This document shows, piece by piece, positions 7,624-12,431 of a stretch of 12,431 nt of DNA. This DNA comes from Acidobacteriota bacterium. GTDB lineage: Bacteria > Acidobacteriota > Terriglobia > Terriglobales > Acidobacteriaceae. Position 1 is the stretch's first letter; the number at the start of each line of letters is the position of its first letter. The position numbers and the translations under genes were made by a program. Location of the stretch: contig QIAW01000162.1 of NCBI GenBank assembly GCA_003225655.1, forward strand, positions 1 to 12,431, written 5' to 3'. Under the pieces are notes generated by a model that was given only the letters and a program-made list of their open reading frames with translations, had not been told where the DNA came from and searched no databases.

Positions 7624-8188
7624 ATGAGCAACGACAAGCTGGGAATGATGTTCAGCGAAGTGATGTCAGGTGGATTCGCCCTCAACCAAACCGATCCCGA
7701 GACAGGCGCCAAAGCCGGCAAATCACAGCCTCTCACCATGCACGGCACGATTACCATCGACGACCTCGACGCCTTCATTGCCGATCCCAAGCATCTGGGC
7801 CGGCTCGATGTTCGCATGGACTGGGCGCCCTTCGGCATGGATATCCCTGCTCTCGGCGGCGTGTTTAACCTTTTTTCGCCCAGCGGAGACCCAAAACTGA
7901 AGCTGATGGTTTACGAGTGGGGCATCACGCACGACAACAAGTCTTATTTGGAAAGACACGACCACCCTGTACACAACGTTACACGAAGGTGTGGATAAGA
8001 CCGGCACAGTGGTTGGCGCAGGAATCCTGGAACTCACACCCGGCGAGCTCATGAAGATGACGGGTACCTTCACCGCCCTGAACGCCAACAGCGTTGGCGA
8101 AAGCCTGAAGGCCACCACCGCATTCGGACGCTTTTTCCTGGGCGAGCTTTGGGACACCTACATCAAGAAAGTGGGAGCGCAGGCATGA
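7624..8188 (+). pseudogene. Cholesterol-oxidase-associated domain protein, frameshifted
   Basis: About 187 residues across two frames: 7624 to about 7947, then about 7949 to 8188. Visible features are LGMMFSEVMSGGF near the N-terminus, the DLDAFIADPKHLGR segment, LGGVFNLFSPSGD, and in the second frame WKDTTTLYTTLHEG and FGRFFLGELWDTY. From memory these match a domain of unknown function that lies between the GMC and hydrolase parts of large fused oxidoreductases. Here it is a separate gene. Removing one T from the TTT at 7947-7949 joins the frames as KSYWKDTTT, but homologues seem to carry about 15 more residues (a G-x-K-x-V-x-D-D-x-G region) just before the W, so a short deletion is as likely as a one-base error. 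GAGGA at 7615-7619 precedes the start. The stop overlaps the GMC start (ATGA), pointing to translational coupling. Confidence 0.75.
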
Positions 8189-9687
8189 CGTTCGATGTCA
8201 TCGTAATTGGCAGCGGCTTCGGCGGAGCTATCACAGGATGCCGGCTGGCTGAGGCCGGATACAAGGTCCTGATTCTCGAGCGCGGCCGGCGATGGGACAA
8301 AACCAACTATCCCCGTAAGGCCGAAGACAAGTGGATATGGAACAACGAGTGTCCAGAAAAAGAAAATGGCTGGCTGGAACTTCATACGTTTTCCAGCATT
8401 GCCGTGGCCCAGGGCGCAGCCGTTGGCGGTGGTTCACTCATCTATGCCAACATTTCCTGCGAGGCGACTAAAGAAGTTTTCGACGACGGCTGGCCGAAAG
8501 AAATTACCTACGCAGAACTCAAGCCATATTACGACACGGTAGCCAAGTTCATGAATGTGCAGCAGGTCCCGGACAACCAGTGGACCGCGCGCATGAAGCT
8601 GATGAAAGATGGCGCCGACAAGATTGGACACGGTGACCGCTTTAAGAAACTGGAGCTTGCCGTCTCCTTCGATCCTAACTGGAGCTACAACCAGGACGAT
8701 CCGCACAATGTCGCGAAAAGCAAACCGTTCGTCAATGCGCAAGGGGTGAAACAAGGGACCTGCGTGCATCTGGGTAACTGCGACATCGGCTGCGAGGTTG
8801 ACGCACGGAATACGCTGGACCGTAACTATATTCCCGCCGCGGAGAAAAAAGGCGCCGAGGTGCGCCCGCTCACGCTGGTGACCAACATCGAGCCTGTGAA
8901 TGGCGGCTATCGTGTTTCCTTTGACCGGCTCGATACCGGCCAGCGCGTTCCCGGCAACGAGACAGCTCGCATCGTGATTGTGGCCGCCAGTTCCCTGGGT
9001 TCGACAGAGCTGCTGTTGCGATGCCGCGACTTAAGCGGCGCGCTGCCGAACATCAGTGCCTTCCTGGGCCATGACTGGAGCAGCAACGGCGATTTTCTCA
9101 CTCCGGCGTTCTATCCGCATCTCAACCCTCTGCCGAGCACCGGCCCTACGATTGCCTGCGCGATTGATTTCCTCGACCGCAGCGAGTCCGGCCAATCCTT
9201 CTGGATTGAAATTGACGCCTTCGGCCATATGCTCAGCGATGACGATGATGAGCCCTTTCACAACGTTATGCCCTGGTTCGCCCAGGGCGTGGACGCCGCC
9301 AACGGAATTCTCAGCCTGCACCACGAGTTCCTGGCCGGCAAGCCCTCTCTCGCAATGATGTGGGACATCGGAAAGTCGCGCGACGTGATTGAAACCATTA
9401 TCGCGACCCATTTGAAGCGCTCCGCAGCCACCGGCGGACATCCAGTCGTGCCGCCTACCTGGACGGTTCTCAAGTACCTGGTCACGCCGCATCCGCTGGG
9501 AGGATGTTGCATGGGCGACACTGCTCTCAACGGCGTGGTCAATCATGCCGGCGAAGTATTCGGCTACAAGAACCTCTATGTCGCGGATGCCGCTATCATT
9601 CCCGAGGCGTTAGGTGTAAATCCTTCACGCACTATCGGCGCGCTGGCGGAACGTGTGGCCAAGCTCATCGCAACTGAAGGGAGATAG
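8185..9687 (+). CDS. GMC-family FAD oxidoreductase, cholesterol-oxidase-like
   Basis: A 500-residue flavoprotein oxidising a CH-OH group, with steroid or other alcohols the likely substrates. FAD-binding features: IGSGFGG at 8-14 right at the N-terminus, Glu32 in LILERG for the adenosine ribose, and GAAVGGGSLIY around 78-87. Active-site candidates are His436 in TPHPLGGCC and Asn479 in GVNPSRTI, matching the His/Asn pair of cholesterol oxidases. The motif TCVHLGNCDIGC gives Cys193, Cys199 and Cys203 (C-X5-C-X3-C), the spacing of the [3Fe-4S] ligands in bacterial FAD-glucose dehydrogenase. It may therefore be a dehydrogenase passing electrons to a cytochrome rather than an O2-using oxidase. No signal peptide is present. 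The start at 8185 is chosen for its overlap with the upstream stop and GGGAG at 8173-8177; an upstream ATG at 8149 lies inside the previous gene. The next gene starts immediately after the stop. Intact. Confidence 0.92.
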   Translation: MTFDVIVIGSGFGGAITGCRLAEAGYKVLILERGRRWDKTNYPRKAEDKWIWNNECPEKENGWLELHTFSSIAVAQGAAVGGGSLIYANISCEATKEVFDDGWPKEITYAELKPYYDTVAKFMNVQQVPDNQWTARMKLMKDGADKIGHGDRFKKLELAVSFDPNWSYNQDDPHNVAKSKPFVNAQGVKQGTCVHLGNCDIGCEVDARNTLDRNYIPAAEKKGAEVRPLTLVTNIEPVNGGYRVSFDRLDTGQRVPGNETARIVIVAASSLGSTELLLRCRDLSGALPNISAFLGHDWSSNGDFLTPAFYPHLNPLPSTGPTIACAIDFLDRSESGQSFWIEIDAFGHMLSDDDDEPFHNVMPWFAQGVDAANGILSLHHEFLAGKPSLAMMWDIGKSRDVIETIIATHLKRSAATGGHPVVPPTWTVLKYLVTPHPLGGCCMGDTALNGVVNHAGEVFGYKNLYVADAAIIPEALGVNPSRTIGALAERVAKLIATEGR

Positions 9688-11009
9688 ATGGGCAAACCGC
9701 CAAGACCACAGTTCAAGAATTTCCTGATCTCGCCTCCGGTGCGGGAGGCGATGGATGCACAGGACCAGGCAAACCCAAAGCCCGTCCCTGTAATCATCAC
9801 CCTCGTCGAACGAAGTTCAGGACCCAACATCGGTGTCGCTCATGCGAAGGAGTCGGTTAAGGCCTTCCTGAAAGAAAAGGGCTACGACGTCAAGGAGAGT
9901 GACTTCTACATATTTGCCATCTTGCTCCCGAAAGATATTTTCCAACTCGCTGAGAAAAGAGAATGGATATTTCGAATCTGGAAAGATGAGACCACCTACT
10001 GCCATCTGCTTGATTCCACCGAGGTAATCAAAGCCACAGCCTGCTGGAGAACCTTTGAAGCTCGAGGCAAAGGCATTACCTGGGCAGTCCTGGATACAGG
10101 CATCAAGGCAGATCACCCGCACTTCGCGGGAGTTGTGGATCCAAATCTGATAAAAACGGACACGGCTCACACGTTGCCGGCATTATCGCCGGCTGCGCCA
10201 AAGCCAAAGTGGATGGGAAGCCGTACAAAGCAGCAACATTTATCGAAGAAAGTGACGATCCGGAGGTCATCGAACTCGGCGGTTCTCCTTCAGGGGTGGC
10301 CCCGCTGACGACCCTGGTAAATGTAAAGGTCCTCGACGACGACGGTTCGGGCTCTGCTTCGAATGCCATTCGTGCGCTTGAATATCTGCGCAAGCTGAAT
10401 CAGTCGAGCCGCAGCATCAAGATCGACGGCGCCAACCTGAGTCTTGGTTATCCCTTCGACCCGACATGGTATGGCTGCGGCCACAGTCCTCTCTGCGACG
10501 AAGTAACCCGGGCTGTAGGTTCGGGGATTGTGGTCGTGATTTCCTGCGGCAATTCCGGATACGGCACCAACAAACTCGAGAATGGGCAGGAAGTCCCCGC
10601 GTGGCTCAGCCTCTCCATCAGCGATCCCGCCAATGCTGAAGACTCAATCGCGGTCGGCTCGGTCCACAAGACGAAGCCCCACACCTTTGGCATCTCCTAT
10701 TTTTCGCCGAAAGGTCCGACCGGCGATGGTCGTCCAAAGCCGGACTTGGTGGCACCCGGAGAGAAGGTGATCTCTTGCTCGATTCATCTTGACCAGGGGT
10801 ACGAATACGAGGAACGAAGCGGAACCAGCATGGCAGCTCCTCACGTATCCGGCGCCATCGCGGCATTTCTCTCTGCACATCCTGAGTATCGGGGAGATCC
10901 ACAGGCGGTAAAGGAAGTCTTTCTCAAAAATGCAACCGACCTTGGCAGGAGCCCGGCATTTCAGGGCGCCGGCTTAATCGACCTGATGAGAACCATCCTG
11001 TCAGTTTAG
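9688..11009 (+). pseudogene. Subtilisin-family (S8) serine protease, frameshifted
   Basis: About 440 residues in two frames: 9688 to about 10154, then about 10155 to 11009. All catalytic elements are present across the break: Asp136 in VLDTGI (first frame); His in NGHGSHVAG (codon 10161-10163), oxyanion Asn in SCGNSG (10551-10553) and nucleophile Ser in SGTSMAAPHVSG (10827-10829) in the second. Residues 1-120 resemble a propeptide-like or regulatory region. No signal peptide is visible, so a cytosolic or intracellular protease is likely, which is uncommon for the family. The shift lies at an AAAAA run (10152-10156). Adding one A joins the frames as LIKNGHGSH, but the Asp-to-His spacing is then short for S8 proteases, so a longer deletion is possible. 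ATG directly follows the GMC stop, with AAGGGAG at 9677-9683. Its role in an oxidoreductase operon is unknown, but maturation or turnover of a partner is possible. Confidence 0.88.
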
Positions 11010-11019
11010 GAAAAAGAAT

Positions 11020-12259
11020 ATGGCAAAGATCAAACATGCGGCCACGCGCTCGCTAGATATCGGCAGCACTGGCACAGTCACGCGTCCTGATACCGGCCAT
11101 TCCATGGTGCGTGCGGCGGCCCTCGATCTGACGGCTGAGCATGCGGGAAATCCGTTGGCGCCGGCCCTTCCCTCCACCCCAGAGGCAACAGAAGGGCTGG
11201 GCGATACGGCAAAATTTTGCTCGACCGTGGCCCGCAAGCTGGCCTGGGCCAAGATCACCGGAAATGCCGCCCAGGCAGCCCTGCTGAAAGAACAATTTGA
11301 GAAGTATGGACAATGCGATCCGGGTTGGATGGAAGCTGCCGCCGAGTATGCAAAGTTCAAGCTGGAAAAAGGAAAAGTGCCGTATCGCGTCTACGCCAAT
11401 ATTGATCAATTTGTAATCGACGGCAAACTGGCTGACAAGGCCCGGGTTGCTATCGTTGGAGATTGGGGCACGGGCGATGACATTGCAAAGCAAGTGCTCG
11501 CGCAGAACGCCCGCAAAAAGCCCGACGTGATCATTCATCTGGGCGACATCTAAAATCTGGAACAACTACTTCGACATTACAAAACAGCCGTCCTTCACCC
11601 TGGCCGGCAACCATGACATGTTCGCGGGCGGCCAGCCTTATTACAACCTCATTGACAAGCTCGGCCAGCCGGCGAGCTACTTTTGTCTTCGCAACAAGAA
11701 TTGGCAATTCGTTGCCCTCGATACCGGGCTTCACGACAACATTCCGGAAGGCTCAGCGCCTACCTACCTTGAGGATACCGAAGTCGCCTGGTTCAAGCGG
11801 CGTCTCGGCGCAGCCGGCGGCCGCCAGACTGTGCTCTTGTCACATCACCAGTTGTTCAGCGCCTTTGAAGACATTACTCCGGGCAAGGGAGTGAACGACA
11901 AGTTGAATGGCCAAATCGGGCCTCTGCTTCCACAAGTATCAATCTGGCTGTGCGGACACGAGCACGACTGCGTGATCTACAAAAAGCAAATGGGAGTTCT
12001 CATGCGCTGCATCGGGCATGGAGCTTTCCCGGTGGCCATACCTGCGGCCGGTGAGCCACCGCGGGCCCCCAAGCATCCGGAAATACTCGTCGAAAACGTC
12101 AACCTCGGCAACAATGGCGGCTTCTACAACCATGGCTATGCGATCATGGATCTGGATGGGCCAACCGGCACCATCTCTTATTATCAGGATTCAGACGAAA
12201 ACAACCCGCAATGGGTGGATCACGTGGGCGTGGCCGCGGTGGTCGGCAATCAACCATAA
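11020..12259 (+). pseudogene. Calcineurin-like metallophosphoesterase, frameshifted
   Basis: About 412 residues in two frames: 11020 to 11550, interrupted by TAA at 11551, then about 11552 to 12259. The five metal-binding blocks occur in order: GDWG (Asp148), HLGDI (Asp176) in the first frame; GNHDMF, LLSHHQ and CGHEHD in the second. They define a binuclear metal phosphoesterase fold. The substrate (phosphoprotein, nucleotide or phospholipid) cannot be told. A 140-residue N-terminal region of Ala/Lys-rich helical character precedes the catalytic domain and is not recognised. No signal peptide is seen. Between GDI and GNHD only about 18 residues remain in the joined frames, where I would expect 30 or more including a GDIYY-type loop, so a short deletion is more likely than a single-base slip. 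The start has AGGAAA overlapping the protease stop at 11007-11009. It is the last clear gene of the operon. Confidence 0.87.
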
Positions 12260-12325
12260 CTGTCACAAATCAAGGGATCGGAGGCTGCCCGAGCTGTTGA
12301 AGCAATCCATTGACGGCGTTGCGTG

Positions 12326-12337
12326 CGATTCGAATCG
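12326..12337. repeat. 12-bp perfect palindrome downstream of the operon
   Basis: CGATTCGAATCG equals its reverse complement. It sits 66 bases after the phosphoesterase stop codon. No T-run follows on the plus strand (the next bases are TGGCAAAAAACCCC), so it is not a standard terminator. It may be a protein-binding site for the following gene. Confidence 0.3.
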
Positions 12338-12428
12338 TGGCAAAAAACCCCTAATCTCCTCACATAACAAATTAACAGTTCAATCTTGATTGCATGTTGC
12401 TCCTGCTGCTGCAAAATGGAAGCGAACC

Positions 12429-12431
12429 ATG
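12429..12431 (+). CDS. Possible start codon of a gene cut by the window edge
   Basis: The last three bases are ATG, with GGAAG at 12418-12422 six bases upstream. No coding sequence is available beyond them, so this is only a hint that another plus-strand gene begins here. Confidence 0.2.

Noticed and set aside
7947..7949. Programmed ribosomal frameshift at the domain-protein break
   Set aside because: There is no slippery heptamer, internal Shine-Dalgarno or evident downstream structure, and four other genes nearby are broken in unrelated contexts.
12321..12345. ATTCGAATC resembling a tRNA T-loop, a possible tRNA end or attachment site
   Set aside because: The flanking bases do not pair as a T-arm stem, and no D-arm, anticodon arm or acceptor stem can be built upstream.
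12338..12360. A-run and C-run after the phosphoesterase as an intrinsic terminator
   Set aside because: The palindrome before it is short and is followed by A residues rather than T residues on the transcribed strand.

Overview
The window looks like a chromosomal segment of a soil or sediment bacterium, most likely an Acidobacteriota (Terriglobia-type) genome or metagenome contig. This placement is an inference from the moderate-to-high GC content, the REP-like 'GGCTAAAGCC / CCGGCTGAAGCCGG' and 'GCCGGCGAGACGCCGGC' intergenic palindromes, and the type of accessory genes. No rRNA, tRNA, CRISPR array or transposase is visible.

Layout. (1) 124-1953, + strand: an intact GTP-dependent phosphoenolpyruvate carboxykinase (pckG), the only clear core-metabolism gene. 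(2) 1954-2042: a short convergent gap and repeat patch with three heptamers, an 18-bp perfect palindrome and three nonamers. The repeats run into the 3' end of the next gene. (3) 5553-2008, - strand: a three-gene operon of a nitroreductase-like protein, a membrane-anchored di-heme cytochrome c with a RoxA-like C-terminus, and a six-helix membrane protein. The first two genes are each broken by one frameshift. (4) 5554-6439: an 886-bp divergent intergenic region with REP-like hairpins, an operator-like inverted repeat beside a candidate - strand promoter, and a good sigma70-type promoter facing right. (5) 6440-12259, + strand: a compact five-gene operon of a Cys-nucleophile alpha/beta hydrolase, a small domain protein (frameshifted), a cholesterol-oxidase-like GMC flavoprotein, a subtilisin-family protease (frameshifted) and a calcineurin-like metallophosphoesterase (frameshifted). 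The last three bases are an ATG that may start a further gene.

How the genes may work together. From memory of the family, the hydrolase, the small domain and the GMC flavoprotein are parts that some bacteria carry as one large cholesterol-oxidase-like protein. Here they are three consecutive genes, with a 4-base stop/start overlap between the second and third. The GMC protein has a C-X5-C-X3-C cluster with the spacing of the [3Fe-4S] ligands of bacterial FAD-dependent glucose dehydrogenase, an enzyme that passes electrons to a c-type cytochrome. The divergent operon encodes a c-type cytochrome, so an oxidoreductase and its electron acceptor may be encoded back to back. The subtilase and phosphoesterase in the same operon have no obvious role in that chemistry, and this is the most interesting open question.

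Caveat. Five of the eight genes change reading frame once each, and at some junctions homologues would be expected to have extra residues. This may be sequence or assembly error, or real decay of the cluster. The sequence alone cannot decide.
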